A stretch of 64,000 nucleotides of DNA from Chloroflexota bacterium (GCA_021325095.1 JAJPHV010000112.1:62001-126000), one strand, 5' to 3'. Shown: positions 8,133 through 18,235, numbered from the stretch's first letter. Notes: generated by a model from the letters alone, not told the origin. Numbers and translations are program-made.

Positions 8133-10435
8133 ATGCGGCATCGATGGCGGTGGCGACTGCTGATTGGGCTTTTTACTGTTGTGCTGCTGTCCGGCGTGAT
8201 CCGGGTAAGCGCACACGCCAATCTCGTCCGCTCCGAACCCGCTGCCAACGCCGTACTTGACGCCGCTCCGACACAGCTTCGACTGTGGTTTTCCGAAGCT
8301 CCAGAGCCGCGCTTTTCTGAAGTACAGCTTTTCGACAAGACTGGTCGGCGGGCGACCGGAGTTGGATCCCCGCAGTTGGATTCGAAGGACAACAAACTGC
8401 TGGTAGCATCGCTCCCACCACTTCCATTTGGAACGTACACAGTTGCTTGGCGGGTAGTTTCGGCAGTTGATGGACACGCTGTAGCTGGCGCTTTTGCCTT
8501 TGTGATCGGACGTAATCAGATTCCGGCGGGAGGTATACGACCGACATTAAACGGTATGGCCGCAGATAGCTCAAGTGGTCCAACTATCCCTGGTGTCGCC
8601 ACCCGCTGGCTAGGCTACCTCGGTCTGGCGATGCTGACTGGCGGGTTCGCCTTCGTCCCACTGGTTCTCCAACCGGCACTACGGTCAGCCGGTACTCGAC
8701 CAATGCAGAAGCGTTCCCCGGCTTCCCCGCCGATCCTTGCACGATATGTATCGGCGTCATACACGCCCGCACTGTTCACTCTGTTGACGACGGGTTGGCT
8801 CTTAGCCCTTATTGCCACGCTGGCCGGAGCGGTCCTACAGGCTGCGACAAGCGCCAGTGTTGAACCTTGGGCTGTACTAGGTTCACCGCTTGTAACGCTG
8901 TTGAACGCTACAAGGTATGGAACTCTGTTCTGGGTGCGCTTGATAATCCTGTTATTGATCGGCCTTTTGCTTCCTTCTAAGCACAAGCATACTACTCTTC
9001 GTATTTGGTGGATGGGGCTGGGATTGAGCAACATTGTACTTCTTATTACAAGCCTGGGCAGCCATGCGGCGGCCAGCCCAACCCTTTTTTTCCCGTTGCC
9101 GTCGATTGGCTCCATCTGGCAGCGGTAGGTATCTGGGTTGGCGGCCTGGTTGCACTTTTGATGATGCTGACGCGGTTGCGCCATGCGAAAGAAATCAGTC
9201 CTGCCCGGGCCATCGCCGGTCTGGTAGCTCGTTTTTCACAGGTGGCTACCGTTTGCGTGGCGATACTCGGTGTCACCGGCATTTACCAGGCGCTTGTTGA
9301 GGTTGCAGACTGGACCAATTTGATTGACACCTGGTATGGTCTGACGCTGCTGTTCAAACTCATTCTACTTGTGCCACTACTTGGGTTTGCAGCGCTGAAT
9401 CTATTGCTTGTCAAGCGCCGCCTGGCACAAGCCATCGTTGCCCCTGACGAGGAAAAGGCGATCCAGCCCTGGTACCACGTCGTCCGTCAGAGCGTCAGCA
9501 GTGAGATTATCTTTGTCACAATAGCCCTCGTAGTTACCGGCGCGCTCACCAGCCTGCCACCGGGGCGCGATGCGTTCGGTTCCGGCCTGATAGCGCGCGG
9601 CGAGGCTGCCGATTTGCGAATTATCCTGGTCACTGATCCGGGGCAACCGGGGATGAATACCTTTAACATATACCTCCGAAATGGGATCGGTCTTCCCGTT
9701 GCGAATGCTGAGAAAGTGGCGCTCATCTTCACCGCGGTCGAGCACGAAATGGGCAAAACTGAGGCCGTAGCTGATAACGTGGGAACGGGTCACTACGTCG
9801 CTCAAGGTGGGTATGTGTCGATGTACGCCACCTGGCGGGCTGAAGTCTTGGTGCGTCGTCTGGGCCAGGACGATGTACGGGCCACACTTACATTACCGAT
9901 GGGGCCGATCACCGATCAGTCTAACAGTGGACTCTCACTCGGTTACCTGTTGAGGTTCTTTCTTGGGCTAGACATCATACTCGGCGGCATTATAGTTCTT
10001 TATCGGGCGCAACGCCTGAGCCGAGTCCGGCGATGGATTGGCCGGATAGCAGCCATCAGCGGCTTGCTGGTGCTAGGTCTCGGCTTCGCTACTATCGTGA
10101 ATACCCTCATCAGCACTGCTTACTCAACGGGCGCTCAACGGGATCAGGTTGTGGTTGATCCCGCCTTACTCAGTCGCGGGAAGCAAATCTATCAAGCCAA
10201 TTGCGCTTCGTGTCATGGCGACTCGGGGCGCGGCGATGGGCCCTCTGGCGTAACACTCAAGCCACCGCCCGCCAACCTCCAGGTTCATTTGCAAGCAGGA
10301 AACCATTCGGACCGGCAGATCTTTGAATGGATCAGCAAAGGTATCTCCGACACCGCAATGCCAGCCTTCAATGATCGCCTTACTCCAACGGAGATAGGGT
10401 ATGTACTCAACTATATACTGACCTTCGCACAGTAA
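8133..10435 (+). CDS. CopC-CopD-cytochrome c fusion, interrupted by a -1 frame change
   Basis: The first reading frame (8133 to about 9095) encodes a signal peptide ending VSA, then a CopC domain starting HANLVRSEPAANAVL (the N-terminal His is a Cu(II) ligand in CopC), then the first CopD helices. The frame must change by -1 at a run of seven T (about 9086-9092) to continue with VAVDWLHLAAVGIWVGGL, further CopD helices, and a C-terminal cytochrome c domain with NCASCHGDSGRGDG (end 10435). CopC-CopD fusions import copper; the added cytochrome c domain suggests a redox-linked version. The bases at the junction read T TTT TTC in frame, a canonical -1 slippery heptamer, so programmed frameshifting, one lost T, or a sequence error are all possible. 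Confidence 0.78.
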
Positions 10436-10496
10436 GCTGTAGACCCGCGCCGGTACACGTAGTGGAGGTCAGAGAGCGAGCTTGAGGATAACAGAT

Positions 10497-11075
10497 ATGG
10501 CACAAACGACCGAAAAACCAGTTGCGACGCGCAAGAAGAATCCACTGATCATGGTTGCCGTCATGGTTGTCCTGCTTGGGATTGTAATTGGGCTTGGTGG
10601 CGCGTTTGTCCAGGCCGGTCGAACCCAGCTTACAAGCGGCCCCGCGCCTGATTTCACACTTCCAACGTATGATGGCCGCGAATTCACGTTGAGTCAGCAG
10701 CATGGCAAAGTTGTATTGATCAACTTTTGGGCGAGTTGGTGTGGCCCGTGTCGCGCGGAAGCGCCTGAGCTCAATGCGATCTGGGATGAATATAAAGATC
10801 GTAACTTTGCGATGATCGGAGTCGGTTACCTCGATAACGAAAAGGACGCGCGCGCTTTTCTAAAAGAGTTCGGCGTCCAATTCATGACTGGCCCCGATGA
10901 GGGTACGAAGATCGCTAAAGCATACAATATGAAGGGTGTCCCAGAAACTTTTATTGTTGATAAACATGGCAACCTGGCGAAAACCATCATAGGCCCAACC
11001 ACAGCTCGTGACTTGAGTCAGATTCTTGATAGGCTGCTGGCGGAACCAGCGGCATCTAGTACATCACCAAGATGA
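10497..11075 (+). CDS. CcmG/TlpA-type thioredoxin (copy 1)
   Basis: 192 aa. N-terminal membrane helix (MVAVMVVLLGIVIGLGGAF), then a thioredoxin domain with NFWASWCGPCRAEAPELN and cis-proline in MKGVPETFIVD. CcmG-type proteins reduce the apocytochrome haem-site disulfide in partnership with CcmH. ATG 10497 preferred over GTG/TTG-type starts upstream because GAGG precedes it. A close paralogue lies at 47200-47760 and shares the stretch PELNAIWDEYKDR. The operon ends shortly after, at an IS630 insertion. Confidence 0.88.
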   Translation: MAQTTEKPVATRKKNPLIMVAVMVVLLGIVIGLGGAFVQAGRTQLTSGPAPDFTLPTYDGREFTLSQQHGKVVLINFWASWCGPCRAEAPELNAIWDEYKDRNFAMIGVGYLDNEKDARAFLKEFGVQFMTGPDEGTKIAKAYNMKGVPETFIVDKHGNLAKTIIGPTTARDLSQILDRLLAEPAASSTSPR

Positions 11076-11184
11076 GTTTGACAGGCTATAAATCGACTTT
11101 GTAGTGGTGACAGCCCGGCAAGTTAAGGTTATTGGTGTACTCATGGATAACCTAAAAAGACATCAGAGGATGTAAAATGAAGGG

Positions 11185-12253
11185 ATGGCAAAGCGACAAT
11201 TTGAATTGAATGCGACAGAAATGGGAGAATTCCGGCAGGCGGAGCAGCAAACGCGAGACGTTCACGAACTGAAGCGGTTGCAAGCGGTGCGTTTGTACGG
11301 GAGCAGGGTCAGCATGAGGGAAATCGTGAACCTGGTTGCCTGCGGGGAGAGCAGCGTGCGGCAGTGGGTGCAGGGCTATCAGCAAAATGGACTGGGCGCG
11401 CTCAGGTCGCACTGGCGCGGTGGGAATGCCCACAAGCTCAGCCAGCAGCAGCGAGCCGAGCTGCGACAGCGCTTGCGGCAATATTGCCCGCTGGATTTGC
11501 ATATCAGTCAAGGGCAGTTTTGGACGGTCAGCGATTTGCGCATCGCCGTTCAGGGGTGGTATGGCGTGAGCTATCACAGTGACGACTCCTATCTGAACCT
11601 ATTGCACAGCAGCGGCTTGAGCTATCAGCGGGCGAGCGGGTCTATCGTTCGCGCCCCAGCCAAGCGGCGATTGCCCAATTTGAAGCTGAGTTAGAAAAAA
11701 AGTGACCGATTTTCTGCAAGATCATCCTCACGGAGTAATCCTGAGCATGGATCAACTCAGCCTTTACTTTCAAGCGACTACCACCCGTGTTTGGTCGCCC
11801 GTGGGACAACCCCCGCGCGTCTGGGTCACACCGCAGCGCCGCTGCTGCCACTTTTACGGCGCGCTCAATCTGCGCAGCGGGCAGGAGCTTGCTGTGCCGT
11901 TACCGGCTCAAACTACCGACTTGACCGTTCATTTCTTGCGCCACCTGTTAAGCTGTTTTCCGCACTGCCCCATCCTTGTGTTATTGGATCGCGCCCCCTG
12001 GCATCGCGGGCAAGCCATACAACAACTGCTGAAGGAAGAACCGCGCTTGGAATTGGTGTACTTCCCACCGGGTTGCCCGGATTTAAACCCCCAGGAGCAT
12101 GTTTGGAAACTGACGCGCGACGCTATTAGTCATAACCACTTGCTCCCTGACTTTGGTCGCTTGTGTGCCACATTTCTCGCTTATTTGGAGCGTACTTTGT
12201 TTCCCATTGATGTCCTGTCTCGCTTTGCCCCTGCCATATTGTATGAGGTTTAA
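11185..12253 (+). pseudogene. IS630-family transposase, frame changes at about 11632 and 11700
   Basis: The N-terminal part has a helix-turn-helix region (VSMREIVNLVACGESSVRQWV). The C-terminal part has the DDE catalytic core: ILSMDQLSLY, LVLLDRAPWH and PDLNPQEHVWK. Two -1 changes are needed: one near GCGAGCGG (about 11632), giving the expected RVYRSRPSQAA stretch, and one at GAA AAA AAG followed at once by TGA (11694-11705), giving EKKVTDFLQDHP. The second is a textbook A AAA AAG slippery site of the kind many insertion sequences use. The first is not a known slippery site, so the copy may be inactive. Confidence 0.8.
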
Positions 12254-12268
12254 TTCGGTTATCCATAA

Positions 12269-12403
12269 CGGTACTTTGTTGACTCCGGACAGTGCTGAAT
12301 CAGTGATACAAATGGATCGGGTCATGCTGCCGTTCAAGGATTGAAATCCAGATCTGTCAATTGGCTCCAGCAGGGCGATCTTTCCCGTGTCAACAAAGTA
12401 CCG
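12269..12403. mobile_element. Small non-autonomous inverted-repeat element (MITE-like), 135 bp
   Basis: Ends are CGGTACTTTGTTGACT and, inverted, TGTCAACAAAGTACCG (15 of 16 complementary), flanked by ATAA on both sides (12265-12268 and 12404-12407). No coding capacity. Removing it with one ATAA restores the right inverted repeat of the surrounding IS630 element almost perfectly, which shows it inserted into that element. Confidence 0.72.
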
Positions 12404-12554
12404 ATAAGTACAAGCAAATTGAAAACGTTGGGTGTTTGCGGTCAATTCTCGCGTGATTACCCTTCATTTTCTATGTGGTTGTACTTAGCTAAAGAGCGAC
12501 CATTGCCGCTTAGTGTCCTTGTAAACTTACCTATGAGGTGATCTGGCAATAATT

Positions 12555-13590
12555 ATGATGAAATATCGTATTCGCTGGGCACTCTTTTCAGTCATTCTCA
12601 TCGTCCAACTTACGATAGCGCGCACGAGCGCCTATGCCGACGGCAGCCTTTGCCCAGCCAAGCCATCAACCAGCTGCACTTTGGGTCTATCGACATTCCA
12701 GTATCAGTTACTGCTTGGCGAGATGGCTGCTCATCCGATGCCCGATGTCCGCCCGCTGAACGTTGACGAAAGCGAACTCGGACGATCAAGCTTGTACCGT
12801 GTGGTTGGCGGAAGTACGGCGCTCTATGACGCTCCGAACGGCAGTGTCATTGACGTACGTAATACCGGGTTCAACTATATCGCTGTGCGCTCAGTCCAGG
12901 ACGGTTGGGCCGAAATACTGCGGGGTCGCTGGGTACGCGCCAACAGACTCACGCAGGCCAACGCATCAATCTATGCCGGGGTACTCATCGAAGAGCCATT
13001 AGCCTATCCAATGGCCTGGGTTCTCCAGCCTACCCAACCGAGTTCGCTTCCTGGCGTCAAGCCAGACCCGACGACCGCCATGATCGAGCGTTACACCCGA
13101 GTCAACATTTTCGCAACGGTCAAAGTCGGCGATTGGGAATGGTATCTGGTTGGCCCTAAACAGTGGCTCGAACAACGCCGCGTGGCGCGAGTGTTGCCTG
13201 TTGCCCGGCCTGCCGGCGTCAAGGGGCGCTGGGTTGCCGTGGACCTCTATGAGCAAGTCCTGGTCGCCTTCGAAGATGATCGTATGGTCTTCACCACCTT
13301 GATCTCGTCTGGCCTGCCCAGGCCCGGCTTTGGTACTAACCAGGGATTGTTCCGCATGTGGGCGCGCCGACTATTACCATCTGGTAGGAGTACCCTACAT
13401 TATGTATTTCGATGGAGCCATCAGCTTTCATGGCACGTATTGGCACGATGGATTTGGCTATCGCCGTAGTCACGGTTGTGTCAATATGTCGATCACCGAT
13501 GCACACTGGCTGTACGACTGGACGAGTGGCTTCTTCGCCGATGCTTGGGTGTACGTGTATACCAGTCGCAATGAGATAAAAATGGGCTAA
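12555..13590 (+). pseudogene. L,D-transpeptidase (YkuD family), broken by an internal out-of-frame deletion
   Basis: A signal peptide, an SH3-like/unknown N-terminal part (FQYQLLLGEMAAHPMPDVRPLN) and the beginning of a YkuD domain (GRWVAVDLYEQVLVAFED, GTNQGLFRMWAR) are in one frame. The catalytic part, with FDGAISFHGTYWHDGFGYR and SHGCVNMSITDAHWLYDW, is in the +1 frame from about 13365. The junction around 13362-13370 lacks the short linker that family members normally have there, so a small deletion is more likely than one lost base. The family cross-links or anchors to peptidoglycan through the Cys in SHGC. A second N-terminal fragment lies at 15838-16069. Confidence 0.75.
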
Positions 13591-13686
13591 CAATCGTAGC
13601 CATGCATCCATTTTCTGGTCAGCGTAATGGGTGCTGGCTGACCCGATTGTTCCTGCTGAAATACTGCAAATAAAGGAGCCACTTGC

Positions 13687-14703
13687 ATGTTCCATAAACC
13701 ATTAGGAGCCTTTGTTTTCTTGATGGGAGTGATCGGTATTCTGGCCGTTGCCCAAAGTGCTTCTCGTTCAGTGAATGCTGCCGGATTGCTTGCTTCCAGC
13801 CAAACGCCTACCCCAACCTGCGGGCCAAGTACAACCCCATGCAAATATATACCGTTGCCCGAACCCAAGCAGATCAAATTCGACCAGGCAGCCGTTGCCA
13901 AGATCGATTTGAAGGGCTTCCCAATCGTGCCGACGATCACAAGCAATGTCAGCGCAATTTACGCTGAAGCGTTGCGCCGGGGCAATAACCCGCGCGTCTT
14001 CTCCAAAATCGGTGACTGCATTACCGCAACGCCCAACTTTTTGGAGTCGTTTTACAGGAAAGATTACGCACTCGATAGGTATGTCTCGCTCCAGAAGGTC
14101 ATCGACTACTTTAGCCGAGTTCCGGCGCGCGGTAACGCGGCTGAATTCGACTCATTCGGCAACCCCGGCCTGGCCGCTATCAGTGGGTTTAACGCAGCAG
14201 GAGTTCTGGACCCTATATGGTCGGATCCCAAGTGGTGCAAGGCCGATGAGTCGCCGTTAAGCTGCGAGTACCGCGTGTCTAAGCCCGCTTTTGCTTTGAT
14301 CATGTTTGGTACAAACGATCTCAAATCGATCAAACCTGATGAATACGATTTTTACCTGCGCCGCGTCATCGTCCAGACCGTAAATTCTGGCGTGGTACCG
14401 ATACTGAGCACCTTCCCTACCCAGCCGGGCTTGACGGAAAAATCCGTATTGTACAACCAGATCACAGCCGGGATTGCCGTCGATTACGATCTGCCGCTGA
14501 TCAACCTGTGGCTGGCGCTTGAGCCTTTGCCAAATAAAGGCATCGATCCGGAGAATCCAACGCACATGACGAAGCCACAAAGCGGGCAAAGCGCATCCCT
14601 TGCCGAGGCCGACCTGCAATTCGGCTACAACGTTCGTAATCTGGTAACGCTTCAGACACTGGAAGCTATTTTGAAAGTGGTCGATCCCGACGGGCTGAAG
14701 TAG
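13687..14703 (+). CDS. Exported SGNH/GDSL-like hydrolase
   Basis: 338 aa with a signal peptide or N-terminal anchor and a Thr/Pro-rich spacer. The SGNH family blocks are recognisable: block I as FSKIGDCITATPNF (nucleophile in the GDS-like GDC(I)T stretch is not canonical), block III as IMFGTNDLKSI, and a late His in PENPTHMTKP. Members hydrolyse esters on sugars, lipids or cell-wall polymers. Neighbours (L,D-transpeptidase, sortase) suggest a cell-surface substrate, by inference. AAAGGAGCC precedes the ATG. Confidence 0.72.
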   Translation: MFHKPLGAFVFLMGVIGILAVAQSASRSVNAAGLLASSQTPTPTCGPSTTPCKYIPLPEPKQIKFDQAAVAKIDLKGFPIVPTITSNVSAIYAEALRRGNNPRVFSKIGDCITATPNFLESFYRKDYALDRYVSLQKVIDYFSRVPARGNAAEFDSFGNPGLAAISGFNAAGVLDPIWSDPKWCKADESPLSCEYRVSKPAFALIMFGTNDLKSIKPDEYDFYLRRVIVQTVNSGVVPILSTFPTQPGLTEKSVLYNQITAGIAVDYDLPLINLWLALEPLPNKGIDPENPTHMTKPQSGQSASLAEADLQFGYNVRNLVTLQTLEAILKVVDPDGLK

Positions 14704-14755
14704 AGCGAAGTTTTCGTCATCGTGCCAGCACGATAAATCCGGGAAGGAACTCGCT

Positions 14756-15784
14756 ATGCGCGACAATCGCCGCGTTGATGAATTATCTATCGAAGAACTT
14801 GAGCGCACTTTGGCGATTCGTAAACGTGAGGCGCGAATCGGCCGCCTACACTACCTGGAAGGTTGGGGACGGCGGGTCGTTGTACCGGCCAGCCAAAGAG
14901 CACTGAATAAGACTGAGGTGGAAGCAAACCTGCCACTGCCTCAGCCTGTCAACCCGCCAGTGGGGTCACCACATAGCTACTGCGAGGATGCACCGCACTT
15001 TGAAGATGAATATGGGGCATGTCCCAAACATGGCAGGGGACAGGGCCGGTCAGTAAGACTGTGGAATCGCCTATTCCTGATTGTCGAAGTGGCCGCGGTG
15101 CTGGGACTGTTACTCCTGTTCATTGCCTTGTTCCAATCCCTCCAGGAGATTAGCCAAACGTCGGCCAATATCCAGGCAGACTATCAGGCGACTGCTAGAT
15201 CCGGGCTAATCCTTCCGACTGCAACCCCCATCATCAATATTGCCTCGGTTGTGCTTCCAGTCGGCCACAAGGTAAACGTGAACGATAGAGGTGTAGTTTC
15301 GGCGTCCCCCAATCTGGATGAGGTGCCTGCGCAATACCGGGAGCAGTATCGGGTGTTCATGACGCAGCCACAGATACAGCCCACCTCCCGGGCAGAGGGG
15401 CCCGTTCGCATCCAGATTCCGAAGATTAACGTCGATAGCGCGGTCGTCAGCGGGGATACCTGGGAGTCATTGAAACTTGGAGTCGGCCACCATATCGGGA
15501 GTGAAGATCCGGGTCAGCGAGGCAACATCGTGCTGTCGGGTCACAACGATGTCTACGGCGAAGTTTTCCGACACCTAGATCAGTTGGCACCTAGTGACAC
15601 GATCGTGGTCAGTAGTATTACCGGGGATTATACCTACATTGTCCAGGAACGTCAGATTGTCAATCCGGATGCTGTGTGGGTATTGGACTCGCGCGGCGAC
15701 ACACATCAGTTGACTCTCATCTCATGCTACCCGTATCGGGTCGATAATAAGCGTATCGTTGTGTTTGCGACATTGCAATCATAG
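14756..15784 (+). CDS. Sortase (class D/E-like) with long cytoplasmic N-terminus
   Basis: 342 aa. The first 110 residues are cytoplasmic and charged, with a Cys/His-containing patch (SYCEDAPHFEDEYGACPKHG), then one membrane helix (VEVAAVLGLLLLFIALF) and an extracytoplasmic sortase domain. Catalytic residues are visible: His in VLSGHNDVYGEVF, Cys in LTLISCYPYR and Arg in DNKRIVVF. Sortases covalently attach proteins to surface polymers. No obvious LPxTG substrate is encoded in the window. GGAAGGA precedes the ATG. Confidence 0.88.
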   Translation: MRDNRRVDELSIEELERTLAIRKREARIGRLHYLEGWGRRVVVPASQRALNKTEVEANLPLPQPVNPPVGSPHSYCEDAPHFEDEYGACPKHGRGQGRSVRLWNRLFLIVEVAAVLGLLLLFIALFQSLQEISQTSANIQADYQATARSGLILPTATPIINIASVVLPVGHKVNVNDRGVVSASPNLDEVPAQYREQYRVFMTQPQIQPTSRAEGPVRIQIPKINVDSAVVSGDTWESLKLGVGHHIGSEDPGQRGNIVLSGHNDVYGEVFRHLDQLAPSDTIVVSSITGDYTYIVQERQIVNPDAVWVLDSRGDTHQLTLISCYPYRVDNKRIVVFATLQS

Positions 15785-15837
15785 ATAAGGCGGGTAATTG
15801 CGAAACCAGTCGAGCGTGCGAGACCTGAGTTGTCAGT

Positions 15838-16069
15838 CAAAATGATTCAACTTACTATGCCACGAACTAGCGCCCATGTCAGCGACAACCTTTGCTTGGC
15901 TAAGCCGCTGACGGGCTGTACGTTTGGCCTACTAACATTCCAGTATCAGTTGCTTCTTGCCGAGGTGATCGCTCATCCAGCACCTGATGTCCGCCCCCTA
16001 GAAGTTGACGAGTGCGAACTCGGACGCTCTGCCTTCTACCGGGTCGTTAGTGGAAGTAAGGACCACTGA
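15838..16069 (+). pseudogene. Fragment of a second L,D-transpeptidase gene (N-terminal only)
   Basis: The translation contains CLAKPLTGCTFGLLTFQYQL, AHPAPDVRPLEVDE and ELGRSAFYRVVSGS, matching the N-terminal part of the L,D-transpeptidase at 12555 (CPAKPSTSCTLGLSTFQYQL, AHPMPDVRPLNVDE, ELGRSSLYRVVGGS). It lacks a signal peptide, stops after about 70 matching residues and has no YkuD domain. It is a truncated duplicate lying between the sortase and lgt. Confidence 0.75.
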
Positions 16070-16204
16070 CTTGCGCTTGATCCATATTGAATACGTGGCA
16101 GGACGGCGGGAATGTTTTCAAGGTACGGCTGTTCGACCTAGCCGCTACAGACTGCGACATTAGGCGGCAGGGAAAGTCCATATCTTTGAGCAGGAGGACG
16201 GGGC

Positions 16205-17059
16205 TTGTCGATTGATGCTTATGGAATCCATATCGGACCATTGTATATCCACTTTTACGCCTTGATCCTGATGGCGGGAATGGTTGCCGGAGCGTGGCTC
16301 ACAGCACGACGCGCTAAGGCACACGGGTTCGACCCGGAGCATGTCTGGAATGGGTTGATGTGGGCGGTGATTCCGGGCTTGATCGGAGCGCGGATTTACC
16401 ACATCCTGACCCCTTCGCCCGCATCAGGACTGACAACCGCCTACTACTTGCAGCATCCCGAACAAATACTGGCGATCTGGAACGGCGGATTGGGCATTTA
16501 CGGTGCGGTTGTAGGTGGCGCGATCGGCGTGTGGATTTATGCTCGCCGACATCGACAGCCAGTAATTGCATGGTTTAACCTGGCGGCGCCGGGCTTGGCG
16601 CTGGGGCAGGCCATAGGGCGCTGGGGCAACTTCGTGAACCAGGAATTATACGGCGCTCCAACCACCCTGCCCTGGGCGATCCTGATCTCGCCGGAAAAAC
16701 GCTTGCCCGGCTACGAGAACGTTGCGACATATCATCCATTGTTCCTGTACGAGTCAATCCTGAATCTAACTGCTTGCTTGGCGTTACTGTATATTGGACG
16801 ACGCCTTGCTGACCGTCTACGTGACAGCAATCTGTTCCTATTTTACCTGATGATGTATCCGGTAATCCGTATCCTGATGGATTTCCTGCGGCTCGATAGC
16901 GCAGAGGTTGGCAGCATCACCTTTGCGCAACTGGTATCAGGAATTGTGTTCAGTGGGGCATTGATAACGTTGATCGTCCGCCATCGCCAAACGGTGTCCG
17001 ATCAACAGATACCAGGTGCCAGGCAAAGCTCAAAACGGGCGGACGCGCCCGATCGCTGA
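16205..17059 (+). CDS. lgt: Prolipoprotein diacylglyceryl transferase
   Basis: 284 aa, seven or so membrane helices, start TTG at 16205 with AGGAGG a few bases upstream. Lgt signatures: HFYALILMAGMVAGAWL, NGGLGIYGAVVGG, the highly conserved GRWGNFVNQELYG and YHPLFLYES. The enzyme transfers diacylglycerol from phosphatidylglycerol to the lipobox Cys of prolipoproteins in the membrane. Several lipoproteins with clear lipoboxes are encoded nearby (2553, 3506, 29846, 51967). Confidence 0.93.
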   Translation: MSIDAYGIHIGPLYIHFYALILMAGMVAGAWLTARRAKAHGFDPEHVWNGLMWAVIPGLIGARIYHILTPSPASGLTTAYYLQHPEQILAIWNGGLGIYGAVVGGAIGVWIYARRHRQPVIAWFNLAAPGLALGQAIGRWGNFVNQELYGAPTTLPWAILISPEKRLPGYENVATYHPLFLYESILNLTACLALLYIGRRLADRLRDSNLFLFYLMMYPVIRILMDFLRLDSAEVGSITFAQLVSGIVFSGALITLIVRHRQTVSDQQIPGARQSSKRADAPDR

Positions 17060-17137
17060 TACCAATCGTATTCGGGATTTTCACTCCCGTCAGTTGTTTC
17101 AGTGATTGTTCGCATCTTATATGGAGATTGCTCAACC

Positions 17138-18235
17138 TTGAAATTGAACCGGATAAGTACGGTCGTCATCATTGGCGTCGTGCTCATCGCCATCGGTGTT
17201 ATCGTCGGCTTAACAGCCAACTGGATGCCGGTGCAGGCGTCAGCGGAAGCCGCCAGCGTTGACTCGTTGTTCAACGCCATGCTTGCCATTGCGACAGTCG
17301 TGTTCCTGATTGTCGAGGGCGGGATTATCTACTCGATTGTGCGCTTCCGACGCAAAGCAGGCGATGACTCGGACGGGCCACCCGATCATGGTAATACGGC
17401 ACTGGAAGTGACGTGGACGGCTATCCCGGCGGTGGTCGTCTTCCTCCTCACCATTTACAGCTACAAAGTCTTTTCGGATATTCAAGCGCCACAGGATAAC
17501 GAAACGGTCATCGGCGTGACTGGCCAACAGTTCCAGTGGACGTTTACCTACCCATATGAGCCGTTTGCCGACCTGACACCTGAACAGAACAAGGCGGCCA
17601 AAACCAGCATGGTCAGCAACGAGTTGCATGTACCGTCTGGTCGTCCGGTACGGGTTGAAATCACGTCAGTTGACGTGATTCACGGTTTCTACGTGCCAGA
17701 GTTTCGCGTCAAACAAGATGCGATACCTGGTCGCACGACGACGGCGCGCTTTACACCGACCGAAAAAGGGATATATACCGTTGTTTGCAGCGAGCTATGT
17801 GGAGCAGGCCACGCTCAGATGCGCAACCCGGTACTTGTCGAAGACCCAGCAGAGTATGATGCCTTTATAGCCAATTTGCGCTCAAAGGCGAGATTAGCTG
17901 CTACCGACCCCAGGCGACCTGAACGTGGCAAGCAATTAATTGTCCAGAAGTACCCATGTGGAAGTTGCCATACCCTCGACGATGCTGGATTGAAGGGCAT
18001 TGTCGGGCCACCGGTGAACGGTATAGCGACCAAGGCACAGAACAACGTTGATAACCGCCTCAGCCGCAGCGGCGTGAAGACCGCCGAAGAGTATCTCCGC
18101 CTATCGATTGTTAATCCAAGCGCGTACCTCGTGCCGGGCTACCAAGACTTGATGCCGAAAAATTTCGGTGATCCAAGTGTGATGCCGGAAGACGACCGAG
18201 AGGCCATCGTCAACTACCTGTTGACACAGAAGTAG
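17138..18235 (+). CDS. coxB: Cytochrome c oxidase subunit II with fused cytochrome c domain
   Basis: About 365 aa. Two membrane helices, then the cupredoxin domain with the CuA site CSELCGAGHAQM and the upstream His in DVIHGFYVPEF, then a C-terminal cytochrome c domain with CGSCHTLDDAG. This is the caa3-type subunit II. The TTG at 17138 follows a GGAG and gives a normal N-terminus; a GTG at 17102 is possible. Unusually, no subunit I or III gene follows; a 350-base gap and a GC-richer block come instead. CopC/D, TlpA and lgt upstream fit CuA assembly. Confidence 0.9.
   Translation: MKLNRISTVVIIGVVLIAIGVIVGLTANWMPVQASAEAASVDSLFNAMLAIATVVFLIVEGGIIYSIVRFRRKAGDDSDGPPDHGNTALEVTWTAIPAVVVFLLTIYSYKVFSDIQAPQDNETVIGVTGQQFQWTFTYPYEPFADLTPEQNKAAKTSMVSNELHVPSGRPVRVEITSVDVIHGFYVPEFRVKQDAIPGRTTTARFTPTEKGIYTVVCSELCGAGHAQMRNPVLVEDPAEYDAFIANLRSKARLAATDPRRPERGKQLIVQKYPCGSCHTLDDAGLKGIVGPPVNGIATKAQNNVDNRLSRSGVKTAEEYLRLSIVNPSAYLVPGYQDLMPKNFGDPSVMPEDDREAIVNYLLTQK

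Larger units (their letters stand above)
11138..12410 (+). mobile_element. IS630-family insertion sequence (element 1)
   Basis: The left end reads TACTCATGGATAACC (11138-11152). The right end is GGTTATCCATAAGTA once the small element at 12269-12403 is removed, so the inverted repeats are 13 bases with one mismatch, flanked by TA as is normal for this family. It carries one transposase reading frame split by two frame changes. It sits directly after CcmG copy 1, where a ccdA gene might have been expected; a ccdA remnant does follow the second CcmG copy. Confidence 0.8.
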
